Positions 1 to 12,300 of a stretch of 64,000 nt of DNA are shown in pieces. The position numbers and the translations under genes were made by a program. The DNA comes from Calliopsis andreniformis. Its lineage: Eukaryota > Arthropoda > Insecta > Hymenoptera > Andrenidae. Each line of letters opens with the position of its first letter. The stretch's first letter is position 1. The notes below the pieces were generated by a model. That model was given only the letters and a program-made list of their open reading frames with translations. It had not been told where the DNA came from and did no database searches. The DNA is taken from contig NW_027480422.1 of NCBI RefSeq assembly GCF_051401765.1, positions 19,424,001-19,488,000 on the forward strand, written 5' to 3'.

Positions 1-670
1 GCGTTGTTTTCTAAGGCCCTAACTATTCGATCTGGTGGAGCAACGCCCTAGACTGAAGCCTAGGCAGCACGGAACGTGGAAATGGCCATCACCTTAACAC
101 AGGTTGCAATTATTCCTGTTACACGATGGAAAAGCTGTAGTATTTTTATCTTATGTTATGCTTCTGTCGTTGACTTCTAAGTCCCTAGCTATTCGATCTG
201 GTGGAGCAACGCCCTAGAGTGAAGCCTAGGTTGCCCGGAACTTAGAAATGACCGTTACTTTCACACTGTTTGCAATTATTCATGCTATACGATGGAAAAA
301 CTGTTGTATTTTTATTATATTTTATGCTTCTGCCGTTGTTTTCTAAGGCCCTAACTATTCGACCTGCTGGAGCAACGCCCTATGCTGAAGCCTAGGCAGC
401 ACGGAACGTAGAAATGGCCATTGCTTTCACACAGGTTGCAATTATCCCTGTTATACGATGGTAAAACTGTTGTATTTTTATTTTGTATTTTATGCTTCTG
501 GCGTTGACTTCTAAGGTCTTAGCTATTCGATATCCCGGTGCAACGTCCAAGAGTGAAGCCTATGCTGCCCGGAACGTAGAATGACCTTTACTTTCACTCT
601 GGTTGCAATTATTCCTGTTATACGATGGAAAAACTGTAGTATTTTTATTCTATTTTATGCTTCTGGCGTT
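1..670 (+). repeat. Four monomers at the left edge, mixed variants
   Basis: The stretch holds about four monomers and enters the window in the middle of one. The monomers near 11 and 343 share GTTGTTTTCTAAGG and CAGCACGG, so an alternating two-monomer pattern (332 bp) is visible. A 1-bp deletion (GAATGACC for GAAATGACC) is seen near 570. No gene and no other element is present. Confidence 0.75.
15..180 (+). repeat. Representative satellite monomer (166 bp), phase reference
   Basis: This is the first complete monomer when the unit is phased to begin at GGCCCT and end at TTCTAA. The consensus unit holds an imperfect dyad at 46-65 (arms CTAGGTT and AACGTAG around GCCCGG), a conserved AvrII-type site CCTAGG at 45-50, and six CpGs at 14, 30, 56, 61, 110 and 154. 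An AT-rich stretch at 124-145 carries a short direct repeat, TTGTATT, spaced by 11 bp. This particular copy is a variant, with CAGCACGG in place of TTGCCCGG. The phase is arbitrary; the true unit boundary cannot be known from a tandem array. Confidence 0.9.
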
Positions 671-2828
671 GCTTTCTAATACCCTAACTATTCGACCTGT
701 TGGAGCAACGCCCTAGAGTGAAGCCTAGGTTGCACGGAACGTAGAAATGACAATCACTTTCACACTGGTTGCAATTATTCCTGTTATACGACGGAAAAAC
801 TGTTGTATTTTTAGTGTATTTTATGATTCTGGCGTTGACTTCTAAGACCCTAGCTATTCGATCTGGTGGAGCAGCGCCATAGAGTGATGCCTAGGTTGCC
901 CGGAACTTAGAAATGACTGTTACTTTCACACTGTTTGCAATAATTCATTTTATACGGTGGAAAAACTGTTTTATTTGTATTGTACTTTATGCTTCTGGCG
1001 TTGACTTCTAAGGCCGTAGCTATTCGATGTGGTGGACCGACGCGCTGGAGTGAAGCCTACTTTGCCCGGAACGTAGAAATGACCATTACTTTCACATTGG
1101 TTGCAATTATTCCTGTTATACAATGAAAAAACTGTTTTATTTATATAGTATTTTATGCATCTCGCGTTGACTTCTAAGGCCCTAACTATTCGACCTGGTG
1201 GAGCAACGCCCTAGAGCGAAGCCTAGGCTGCACGGAACGTAGAAATGACGATCCCTTTCACACTGGTTGCAATTATTCATATTATACAATGGAAAAACTG
1301 TTTTATTTATATAGTATTTTATGCTTCTGGCGTTGACTTCTAAGGCCCTAACTATTCGATCTGGTGGAGCAACGCCCTAGAGTGAGGCCTAGGTTGCCCG
1401 AAGCGCAGAAATGACCATTACTTTCACTCTGGTTGCAATTACTCATGCTATACGAGGGAAAAACTGTTGTATTTTTATTATATTTTATGCTTCTGGCGTT
1501 GACTTCTAAGGTCCTAGCGATTCTAGCACGTGGGGCAACGTCCAAGTGTGAAGCCTATGTTGCCCGGAACGTAGAAATGGCCATTACTTACACACTGGGT
1601 GCAATTATTCCTTTTATACGATGGAAAAACTGTTGTATTTTTATTGTATTTTATGCGTCTGGCGTTGTTTTCTAAGGGCCTAACTATTCGATCTGGTGGA
1701 GCAACGCCCTAGAGTGAAGCCTAGGTTGCCCGGAACTTAGAAATGACCGCTACTTTCACACGGTTTGCAATTATTCATTTTATACGATGGAAAAACTGTT
1801 ATATATATATTTTATTTTATGCTTCTGGCGTTGACTTCTAAGGCCCTAGCTATTCGATCTGGTGGAGCAATGCCTCAGAGTTAAGTCTAGGTTGCGCGGA
1901 ACGTAGAAATGACCATTACTTTCACACTGTTTGCAATTATTCCTGTTATACGATGGAAAAACTGTTGTATTTTTAATGTATTTTATGCGTCTGGCGTTGT
2001 TTTCTAAGGCCCTCACTATTCGATGTGGTGGAGCAACGCCCCAGAGTGAAGCCTAGGTTTCACGGAACATAGAAATGGCCATTACCTTCAAACAGGTTGC
2101 AATTATTCCTGTTATACGATGGAAAAACTGTAGTATTTTTATTCTATTTTATGCTTCTGGTGTTGACTTCTAAGGCCCTAACTATTCGATCTGATGGACC
2201 AACGCCCTAGAGTGAAGCCTAGGTTGCCCGGAACTTAGAAGTGACCGTTACTTTCACACTGTCTGCAATTACTCATTTTATACGATGGAAAAACTGTTTT
2301 ATTTATATTGTATTTTATGCTTCTGGCGTTGACTTCTGAGGCCCTAGCTATTCGATCTGGTGGAGCAATGCGTCAGAGTTAAGTCTAGGTTGCGCGGAAC
2401 GTAGAAATGACCATTAATTTCACACTGGTTGAAATTATTCCTGTTATACAATGAAGAAACGTCTATATTTAGTTTGTATTTTATGCTTCTGGCGTTGACT
2501 TCTAAGGTCTTAGCTATTCGATATCGCGGGGCAATGTCCAAGAGTGAAGCCTATGCTGCCAGGAACGTAGAAATGACCATTACTTTCACTCTGGTTGCAA
2601 TTATTCATGCTATACGATGGAAAAACTGTTGTATTTTTAATGTATTTTATGCGTCTGGCGTTGTTTTCTAAGGCCCTAACTATTCGATGTGGTGGAGCAA
2701 CGCCCTAGAGTGAAGCCTAGGTTGCACGGAACGTAGAAATGGCAATTATTTTCGCACACGTTGCAATTATTTCTGTTATACGATGGAAAAACTGTTGTAC
2801 TTTTATTGTATTTTGTGAGTCTGGCGTT
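671..2828 (+). repeat. 13-mer HOR, copy 1 (2,158 bp)
   Basis: The rare junction GCTTTCTAATACCC at 671 recurs at 2,829, exactly 13 x 166 bp later. Specific variants follow in the same order in both copies: TATACGACGG, GAGCAGCGCCATAG, GGACCGACGCGCTGG and CATCTCGCGTTG. From about 1,191 to 1,775 the match to the second copy continues, but at 14 x 166 bp (2,324), because the second copy holds one extra monomer. The remainder, about 1,776-2,828, is not repeated in order in the second copy. Confidence 0.8.
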
Positions 2829-4098
2829 GCTTTCTAATACCCTAACTATTCGACCTGTTGGAGCAACGCCCGAGAGTGAAGCCTAGGTTGCACGGAACGT
2901 AGAAATGACAATCACTTTCACACTGGTTGCAATTATTCCTGTTATACGACGGAAAAACTGTTGTATTTTTAGTGTATTTTATGATTCTGGCGTTGACTTC
3001 TAAGACCCTAGCTATTCGATCTGGTGGAGCAGCGCCATAGAGTGATGCCTAGGTTGCCCGGAACTTAGAAATGACTGTTACTTTCACACTGTTTGCAATA
3101 ATTCATTTTATACGGTGGAAAAACTGTTTTATTTGTATTTTACTTTATGCTGCTGGAGTTGACTTCTAAGGCCGTAGCTATTCGATGTGGTGGACCGACG
3201 CGCTGGAGTGAAGCCTACTTTGCCCGGAACGTAGAAATGACCATTACTTTCACATTGGTTGCAATTATTCCTGTTATACAATGAAAAAACTGTTTTATTT
3301 ATATAGTATTTTATGCATCTCGCGTTGACTTCAAAGGCCCTAACTATTCGATCTGGTGGAGCAACGCCCTAGAGTGAAGCCTAGGTTGCCCGGAACTTAG
3401 AAATGACCGCTACTTTCACACTGCTTGCAATTATTAATTTTATACGATGGAAAAACTGTTGTATTTTTATTGTATTTTATGCGTCTGGCGTTGTTCTCTA
3501 AGGCCCTAACTATTCGACCTGGTGGAGCAACGCCCTAGAGCGAAGCCTAGGCTGCACGGAACGTAGAAATGACCATCCCTTTCACACTGGTTGCAATTAT
3601 TCATATTATACAATGGAAAAACTGTTTTATTTATATAGTATTTTATGCTTCTGGCGTTGACTTCTAAGGCCCTAACTATTCGATCTGGTGGAGCAACGCC
3701 CTAGAGTGAGGCCTAGGCTGCCCGAAGCGTAGAAATGACCATTACTTTCACTCTGGTTGCAATTACTCATGCTATACGAGGGAAAAACTGTTGTATTTTT
3801 ATTATATTTTATGCTTCTGGCGTTGACTTCTAAGGTCCTAGCTATTCTAGCACGTGGGGCAACGTCCAAGTGTGAAGCCTATGTTGCCCGGAACGTAGAA
3901 ATGGCCATTACTTACACACTGGGTGTAATTATTCCTTTTATACGGTGGAAAAACTGTTGTATTTTTATTGTATTTTATGCGTCTGGCGTTGTTTTCTAAG
4001 GGCCTAACTATTCGATCTGGTGGAGCAACGCCCTAGAGTGAAGCCTAGGTTGCCCGGAACTTAGAAATGACCGCTACTTTCACACTGTTTGCAATTAT
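2829..4098 (+). repeat. 13/14-mer HOR, partial copy 2 with one extra monomer
   Basis: 2,829-3,335 matches 671-1,177 with few substitutions, and 3,515-4,098 matches 1,191-1,774. About one additional monomer, roughly 3,340-3,514, sits between the two matching parts and shifts the offset from 2,158 to 2,324 bp. The copy ends at about 4,099, where TTATTC is followed by CTGTTATACAATG instead of ATTTTATACGATG. Single changes such as GCTGCTGGAGTTG near 3,150 separate the copies, so the duplication is not very recent. Confidence 0.78.
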
Positions 4099-5072
4099 TC
4101 CTGTTATACAATGAAAAAACGTCTATATTTAGTTTGTATTTTATGCTTCTGGCGTTGACTTCTAAGGTCCTAGCTATTCGATATCGTGGGGCAACGTCTA
4201 AGAGTGAAACCTATGTTGCCGGGAACGTAGAAACGACCATTACTTTCATTCTCGTTGCAACTATTCCTGTTATACGATGGAAAAACTGCTGTATTTTTAT
4301 TTTATTTTATTCTTCTGGCGTTGACTTCTAACGCCCTAGCTATTCGATCCGGTGGAGCAACGCCCTAGATCGTATCCTAGGTTGCCCGGAACGTAGAAAT
4401 GACCATTACTTTCACACTGGTTGCAATTATTCATGTTATACAATGGAAAAACTTCTGTATATATAGTGTCTTCTATGCTTCCGGCGTTGACTTCTGATGG
4501 CCTAACTCTTCGATCTGGTGAAGCAATGCCTCAGAGTTAGGTCTAGGTTGCCCGGAACGTAGAAATGACCATTACTTTCACACTGGTTGCAATTATTCCT
4601 GTTATACGATGGAAAAACTGTTGTATTTTTATTGTATTTTATGCTTCGGTCATTGACTTCTAAGGCCCTAGCTCGTCGATCTGGTGGAGAAACGACCTGG
4701 AGTGAAGCCTAGGTTGCCCGAAGCGTAGAAATGACCATTACTTTCACTCGGGTTGCAATTATTCATGCTATACGATGAAAAACTCTTGTATTTTTATTTC
4801 GTATTTTATGCTTCTGGCGTTGACTTCTAAGGTCCTAGCTATTCGATATCATGGGGCAACGTCCAAGGGTGAGGCCTATGTTGCCCGGAACGTAGAAATG
4901 ACCATTACTTTCACTCTGGTTGCAATTATTCCTGTTATACGATGGACAACCTGTAGTATTTTTATTTTATTTTATGCTTCTGGCGTTGACTTCTAAGGCC
5001 CTAACTATTCGATCTGGTGGACAAGCGCCCTAGGGTGAAGCCTAGGCTGCCCGGAACTTAGAAATGACCGTT
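4099..5072 (+). repeat. About six mixed monomers, source or copy of 7.55-8.09 kb
   Basis: About 4,065-4,600 carries an unusual series of variants (ACGTCTATATTTAG, TTCGATATCGTGGGG, CCCTAGATCGTATCC, CTTCCGGCGTTGACTTCTGATGG) that reappears in the same order at about 7,550-8,085, an offset of 3,485 bp or 21 monomers minus 1 bp. The rest, to 5,072, consists of ordinary monomers of the same local type, one of which has lost bases at GATGAAAAACTC near 4,777. Nothing other than satellite is present. Confidence 0.72.
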
Positions 5073-6233
5073 ACTTTCACACTGTTTGCAATTATTCATT
5101 TTATACGATGGAAAGACTGTTTTATTGAAATTGTATTTTATGCTTCTGGCGTTGACTTCAAAGGCCGTAGCTATTCGATGTGGTGGAGCAACGCGCTGGT
5201 GTGAAGCCTATTTTGCCCGGAACGTAGAAATGACCATTACTTTCACATTGGTTGCAATTATTCCTGTTATACAATGGAAAAACTTCTGTATATATATGGT
5301 CTTTTATGCTTCCAGCGTTGACTTCTGATGCCCTAACTCTTCGATCTGGTGAAGCAATGCCTCAGAGTTAAGTCTAGGTTGCCCGGAACGTAGAAATGAA
5401 AATTACTTGCACACTGGTTGCAATGATTCCTGTTATACGATGGAAAAACTGTTGTATTTTTATTGTATTTTATGCTTCGGTCGTTGACTTCTAAGGCCCT
5501 AGCTAGTCGATCTGGTGGAGCAACGACCTGGAGTGAAGCCTAGGTTGCCCGGAGCGTATGAATGACCATTACTTTCACTCGGGTTGCAATTATTCATGCT
5601 ATACGAAGGAAAAACTGTTGTATTTTTATTATATTTTATGCTTCTGGCGTTGACTTCTAAGGTCCTAGCTATTCGAACACGTGGGGCAACGTCCAAGTGT
5701 GAAGCCTATGTTGCCCGGAACGTAGAAATGGCCATTACTTTCACACTGGGTGCAATTATTCCTTTTATACGATGGAAAACTGTTGTATTTTTATTATATT
5801 TTATGATTCTGGCGTTGATTTCTAAGGTCCTAGCTATTCGATCACGTGGTGCAACGTCCAAGTGTGAAGCCTATGTTGCCCGGAACGTAGAAATGTCCAT
5901 TGCTTTCATACTGGGTGCAATTATTCCTTTTATACGATGGAAAAACTGTTGTACTTTTATTGCATTTTATGCGTCTGGCGTTGTTTTCTAAGGCCCTAAC
6001 TATTCGATCTCTTGGAGGAACGCCCTAGTGTGAAGCCTAGGTTGCGCGGAACGTAGAAATGGCCATTACCTTCACACAGGTTGTAATTATTCCTGTTATA
6101 CGATGAAAAAAATGTTGTATTTTTATTGTATTTTATGCGTCTGGCGTTGTTTTCTAAGGCCCTAACTATTCGACCTGGTGGTGCAACGCCCTAGACTGAA
6201 GCCTAGGCTGCACGGAACGTAGAAATGGCCATT
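5073..6233 (+). repeat. 7-mer HOR, copy 1 (1,161 bp)
   Basis: The copy is seven monomers long, one of them 165 bp through loss of an A at GATGGAAAACTG (about 5,772), giving 7 x 166 - 1 bp. It begins within CTTTCACACTG and is followed at once by a second copy in which I found no difference in the stretches compared. Marker variants are TTTTATTGAAATTG, TTCCAGCGTTGACTTCTGATG, GGAGCGTATGAATG, and two successive monomers with GAACACGTGGGG and GATCACGTGGTG. Because the 165-bp monomer is a multiple of three, an unusually long open frame (5,584-5,991) runs through two monomers here; it is not a gene. Confidence 0.9.
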
Positions 6234-7394
6234 GCTTTCACACTGTTTGCAATTATTCATTTTATACGATGGAAAGACTGTTTTATTGAAATTGTATTTT
6301 ATGCTTCTGGCGTTGACTTCAAAGGCCGTAGCTATTCGATGTGGTGGAGCAACGCGCTGGTGTGAAGCCTATTTTGCCCGGAACGTAGAAATGACCATTA
6401 CTTTCACATTGGTTGCAATTATTCCTGTTATACAATGGAAAAACTTCTGTATATATATGGTCTTTTATGCTTCCAGCGTTGACTTCTGATGCCCTAACTC
6501 TTCGATCTGGTGAAGCAATGCCTCAGAGTTAAGTCTAGGTTGCCCGGAACGTAGAAATGAAAATTACTTGCACACTGGTTGCAATGATTCCTGTTATACG
6601 ATGGAAAAACTGTTGTATTTTTATTGTATTTTATGCTTCGGTCGTTGACTTCTAAGGCCCTAGCTAGTCGATCTGGTGGAGCAACGACCTGGAGTGAAGC
6701 CTAGGTTGCCCGGAGCGTATGAATGACCATTACTTTCACTCGGGTTGCAATTATTCATGCTATACGAAGGAAAAACTGTTGTATTTTTATTATATTTTAT
6801 GCTTCTGGCGTTGACTTCTAAGGTCCTAGCTATTCGAACACGTGGGGCAACGTCCAAGTGTGAAGCCTATGTTGCCCGGAACGTAGAAATGGCCATTACT
6901 TTCACACTGGGTGCAATTATTCCTTTTATACGATGGAAAACTGTTGTATTTTTATTATATTTTATGATTCTGGCGTTGATTTCTAAGGTCCTAGCTATTC
7001 GATCACGTGGTGCAACGTCCAAGTGTGAAGCCTATGTTGCCCGGAACGTAGAAATGTCCATTGCTTTCATACTGGGTGCAATTATTCCTTTTATACGATG
7101 GAAAAACTGTTGTACTTTTATTGCATTTTATGCGTCTGGCGTTGTTTTCTAAGGCCCTAACTATTCGATCTCTTGGAGGAACGCCCTAGTGTGAAGCCTA
7201 GGTTGCGCGGAACGTAGAAATGGCCATTACCTTCACACAGGTTGTAATTATTCCTGTTATACGATGAAAAAAATGTTGTATTTTTATTGTATTTTATGCG
7301 TCTGGCGTTGTTTTCTAAGGCCCTAACTATTCGACCTGGTGGTGCAACGCCCTAGACTGAAGCCTAGGCTGCACGGAACGTAGAAATGGCCATT
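6234..7394 (+). repeat. 7-mer HOR, copy 2 (1,161 bp), apparently identical to copy 1
   Basis: This is a direct tandem duplicate of 5,073-6,233 at an offset of 1,161 bp, including the diagnostic 1-bp deletion (about 6,933) and every private variant I compared. The right end is set by CTTTCACACAGG at 7,395, where copy 1 is followed by CTTTCACACTG. The lack of visible divergence makes this one of the youngest events in the window, or an assembly duplication, which sequence alone cannot exclude. Confidence 0.9.
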
Positions 7395-8085
7395 GCTTTC
7401 ACACAGGTTGCAATTATCCCTGTTATACCATGGAAAAACTGTTTTATTTATATTGTATTTTATGCTTCTGGCGTTGACTTCTAAGGCCCTAGCTATTCGA
7501 TCTGGTAGAGCAATGCGTCAGAGTTAAGTCTAGGTTGCCCGGAACGTAGAAATGACCATTAATTTCACACTGGTTGCAATTATTCCTGTTATACAATGAA
7601 AAAACGTCTATATTTAGTTTGTATTTTATGCTTCTGGCGTTGACTTCTAAGGTCCTAGCTATTCGATATCGTGGGGCAACGTCTAAGAGTGAAACCTATG
7701 TTGCCGGGAACGTAGAAACGACCATTACTTTCATTCTCGTTGCAACTATTCCTGTTATACGATGGAAAAACTGCTGTATTTTTATTTTATTTTATTCTTC
7801 TGGCGTTGACTTCTAAGGCCTAGCTATTCGATCTGGTGGAGCAACGCCCTAGATCGTATCCTAGGTAGCCCGGAACGTAGAAATGACCATTACTTTCACA
7901 CTGGTTGCAATTATTCCTGTTATACAATGGAAAAACTTCTGTATATATATTGTCTTTTATGCTTCCGGCGTTGACTTCTGATGGCCTAACTCTTCGATCT
8001 GGTGAAGCAATGCCTCAGAGTTAGGTCTAGGTTGCCCGGAACGTAGAAATGATCATTACTTTCATACTGGTTGCAATTATTCCTG
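7395..8085 (+). repeat. Mosaic block matching 4,065-4,600
   Basis: From about 7,550 the monomer order repeats that of 4,065-4,600, with the ACGTCTATATTTAG variant at about 7,605, TTCGATATCGTGGGG at 7,662 and CCCTAGATCGTATCC at about 7,847. A private 1-2 bp loss is visible at TCTAAGGCCTAGC near 7,815. The preceding monomer resembles one near 2,300 (TTTTATTTATATTG followed by GCAATGCGTCAG), so the segment is patched from at least two earlier neighbours. Confidence 0.7.
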
Positions 8086-9329
8086 TTATACGATGGAAAA
8101 ACTGTTGTATTTTTATTTTATTTTATGCTTCTGGCGTTGACTTCTTAGGCCCTATCTATTCGATCTGGAGCAGCAATGCTCTAGAGTGAAGCCTAGGTTG
8201 CCCGGAACGTAGAAATGACCATTACCTTCAGACTGCTTGCAATTATACATTTTATACAATGGAAGAACTGTTATACTTATGTTGTATTTTATTCTTCTGG
8301 CGTTGAATTCTAAGTCCCTAGCTATTCGATCTGGTGGAGCAACGCCCTAGAGTGAAACCTAGGTTACCCGAAACGTAGAAATTACCATTACCTTCAGGCT
8401 TGTTGCAATTATTCCTGTTATACGATGAAAAAACTGTTGTATTTATATCGTATTTTATGCTTCAGGCATTGACTTCTAAGGCCCTAACTATTCGATGTGG
8501 TGGAGCAACGCCATAGAGCGAAACCTAGGTTGCTCGGAACGTAGAAATGACCATTACTTTCACACTGGTTCCAATTATTCATTCTATACGATGGAAAAAC
8601 TGTTGTACATATATCGTATTTTATGCTTCTGGCGTTGACTTCTTAGGCCCTAACTATTCGATCTGATCGAGCAACGCCCTAGGGTGAAGCCTAGCTTGCC
8701 CGGAACGTAGAAATGACCATAACTATCAGACTGGTTGCTATTGTCCGTTTTATGCGATGGAAAGACGGTTGTATTTATATTGTATTTTATAGTTATGGCG
8801 TTGTCTTCTCGGGCCGTAGCTATTCGATATGGTTGAGCAACGCCCCAGGGTGAAGCCTAGGTTGCCCGGAACGTAGAAATGACCATAGCTTTCATACTGG
8901 TTGCAATTATTCGTTTTATACGATGGAAAAACGGTTGTATTTATTATGTATTTGGTGCTCCTGGCGTTGACTTCTTAGGCCCTAGCTATTGGATCTGGTG
9001 GACCAACGCCCTAGAGTGAAGCCTAGGATGCCCGGAACGTAGAAATGACGATAACATTCATATTGGTTGCAATTATTCGTTTTATAAGATGGAAAAACTG
9101 TTGTATTTTTATTTTATTTTACGCTTCTGGCATTGACTTCTAAGTCCCTAACTATTCGATGTGGTGGAGCAACGCCCTAGAGTGAAGCCTAGGTTGCCCG
9201 GAACGTAGAAATGACCATAGCTTACACACTGGTTGCAATTATTCCTGTTATACAAGGGAAAAACTGTTCTACTTATATTGTATTTTATGCTTCTGGCCTT
9301 GACTTCTTAGGCCCTAACTATTCGATCTG
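8086..9329 (+). repeat. Diverged monomers with a block that reappears after 40 kb
   Basis: About 7.5 monomers without a close tandem partner nearby. The run at about 8,560-8,900 carries three linked markers: TACATATATCG (8,606), CTTGCCCGG followed by ACTATCAGACTGG, and TTTATAGTTATGGCGTTG. The same trio occurs in order at about 40.6, 44.1, 48.9, 50.6, 55.1 and 57.2 kb. I did not see the TACATATATCG marker between 8.7 and 40.6 kb. The block marks an old relationship between the left and right parts of the array. Confidence 0.72.
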
Positions 9330-12300
9330 GTGGAGCACTGCCCTAGACTGAAGCCTAGGATGCCCGGAACGTAGTAATGACCAGTACTTTCACACTGGTT
9401 GCAGTTATTCCTGTTATACAATGGAAAGACTGTTGCATTTTTAATGTATTTTATGCTTCTGGCATTGTACTCAAAGTCCCTAACTATTCGATCTGGTGGA
9501 GCAACGCCCTAGAGTGAAGCCTAGGTTACCCGGAACATAGAAATGACCAGTACTTTCACACTGGTTGCAGCTTTCCTGATATACGATGGAAAAGCTTTTG
9601 TATTTATATTGTATTTTATGCTTCTGGCGTTGACTTCTTAGGCCCTAACTATTCGATCTGGTGGAGCACTGCCCTAGACTGAAGCCTAGGTTGCCCGGAA
9701 CGTAGTAATGACCAGTACTTTCACACTGGTTGCAGTTATTCCTGTTATACAATGGAAAAACTGTTGCATTTTTAATGTATTTTATGCTTCTGGCATTGTA
9801 CTCAAAGTCCCTAACTATTCGATCTGCTGGAGCAACGCCCTGGAGTTAAGCCAAGGTTGCCCGGAACGTAGAAATGACCATAACTTTCACACTGGTTGCA
9901 ATTATTCCATCTATACAATGAAAAGACTGTTCTATTTATTTTGTATTTTATGCTTCGGGCGTTGCCTTCTATGGCCCTAACTATTCGATCTGGTGGAGCA
10001 ACGCCCAAGAGTGAAACCTAGGTAGCCCGGAACGAAGAAATGACAATTACTTTCACACTGGTTGCTATTATTCCTTTTATACGATGGAAAAACTGTTGTA
10101 CTTTTATTGTATTTAATGCTTCTGGCGTTGACTTCTAAGTTCCTAGCTATTCGATCAGGTGGAGCAACGCCCTAGAGCGAAACCTAGGTTGCCCGGAACG
10201 TTGAAATGACCGTTACTCCCACACTGTTTGCAATTATTCAAATTATACAGTGGAAAAACTGTTGTATTTATATTGAATTTTATGCTTCTGGCATTGACTT
10301 CTAAGACCCTAACTATTCGATGTGGTGGAGCAACGCCCTAGAGTGAAGCCTAGGTTGCCCGGAACGTAGAAATGACCATAGCTTTCTCACTGGTTGCAAT
10401 TATACATGTTATACAAGGGAAAAACTGTTGAATTTATATTTTATTTTATGCTTCTGGCGTTGACTTCTATGGCCCTAACTATTGGATCTGGTGGAGCAAC
10501 GCCCCAGAGTGAAGCCTAGGTTGCACGCAACGTAGAAATGACCATCACTTTCTCACTGGTTGCAGTTACTCCTGTTATACGATGGAAAAACTGTTGTAAT
10601 TTTATTTTATTTTATGCTTCTAGCGTTGACATCTTAGGCCCTAACTATTCGACCTGGAGGAGCAACGCTCTAGAGTGAAGACTAGGTTACCCGGAACGTA
10701 GAAATGACCATTACGTTCACACTGTTTCCAATTATTCATTTTATACAATGGAAAGACTGTTGTATTTATATTGTATTCTATGCTTCTGGCGTTGACTTCT
10801 AAGGTCCTAGCTATTCGATCTCATGGAGCAACGTCCAAGATAGAAGCCTATGTTGCCCAGAACGTAGAAATGACCATTACTTTCACACTGGTTGCAATTA
10901 TTCCTGTTTTACGATGGAAAAACTGTTGTATTTATTTTGTATTTGATGCTCCTGGCGTCGGCTTCTTAGGCCCTAGCTATTGGATCTGGTAGAGCAGCGC
11001 CCTAGAGTGATGCCTAGGTTGCCTGGAACGTAGATATGACCATCACTTTCACACTGGTTGCAATTATTCCAGTTATACGATGGAAAAACTGTTGTAATTT
11101 TATTTTATTTTATGCTTCTGGCGTTGACTTCTTAGGCCCTAACTTTTCGATCTGGTGGGGCAACGTCCAAGTGTGAAGCCTATGTTGCCTGGAACGTAGA
11201 AGTGACAATTACTTTCACATTGGTTGCAATTATACCTTTTATACGATGGAAAAGCTGTTGTATTTTTATTGTATTTTATGCGTCTGGCGTTGACTTCCAA
11301 GGTCCTAGCTATTCGATCTCATGGAGCAACGTCCAGGAGTGAAGCCTATGTTGCCCGGAACGTAGAAATGACCATTACTTTCACACTGGTTGCAATTATT
11401 CCTGTTTTACGATGGAAAAACTGTAGTATTTATTTTGTATTTGATGCTCCTGGCGTCGGCTTCTTAGGCCCTAGCCATTGGATCTGGTGGAGCAGCGCCC
11501 TAGAGTGAAGCCTAGGTTGCCCGGAACGTAGAAATGACCATTTCTTTCACACTGTTTGCAATTATTCATTTAATACAATGAAGAGAGTGTTGTATTTATA
11601 TTGTGTTCTATGCTTCTGGCGTTGACTTCTAAGGTCCTAGCTATTCGATCTCTTGGAGCAACGTCCAAGAGAGCAGCCTATGTTGCCCGGAACGTAGAAA
11701 TGACCATTCCTTTCACACTGGTTGCAATTATTCCTGTTTTACGATGGAAAAACTGTTGTATTTATTTTGTATTTGATGCTCCTGTCGTCGGCTGCTTAGG
11801 CCCTAAGTGTTGGATCTGGTGGACCAACGCCCTAGAGTGATGAATAGGTTGCCCGCAACGTAGAAATGACCATAACTTTCACACTGGTTGCAATCATTCC
11901 AGTTATACGATGGAAAAGCTGTTGTAATTTTATTTTATTTTATGCTTCTGGCGTTGACTTCTTAGGCCCTAACCTTTCGATCTGGTAGGGCAACGTCCAA
12001 CAGTGAAGCCTATGTTGCCCGGAACGTAGAAGTGACCATTACTTTCACATTGGTTGCAATTATACCTTTTATACGATGGAAAAGCTGTTGTATTTTTATT
12101 GTATTTTATGCTTCTGGCGTTGACTTCTTAGGCCCTAACTTTTCGATCTGGTGGGGCAACGTCCAAGAGTGAAGCCTATGTTGCCCGGAACGTAGAAATG
12201 ACCATTACATTCACACTCATTGCAATTATTCCTGTTTTACGATGGGAAAACAGTTGTATTTATTTTGTATTTGATGCTCCTGGCGTCAGCTTCTTGGGCC

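Noticed and set aside
15..30. CCCTAA telomere-like hexamer in each monomer
   Set aside because: It occurs once per 166 bp and is never tandem, so it is a chance match within the satellite.
4177..4192. CENP-B-box-like stretch, TTCGATATCGTGGGG (also 7,662 and, as TTCGATATCGCGGGG, near 2,517)
   Set aside because: The known core is TTCG, four bases, A, two bases, CGGG. These variants miss the A and the first C of CGGG, and the consensus monomer (TTCGATCTGGTGGAG) is further away. Only a partial resemblance.
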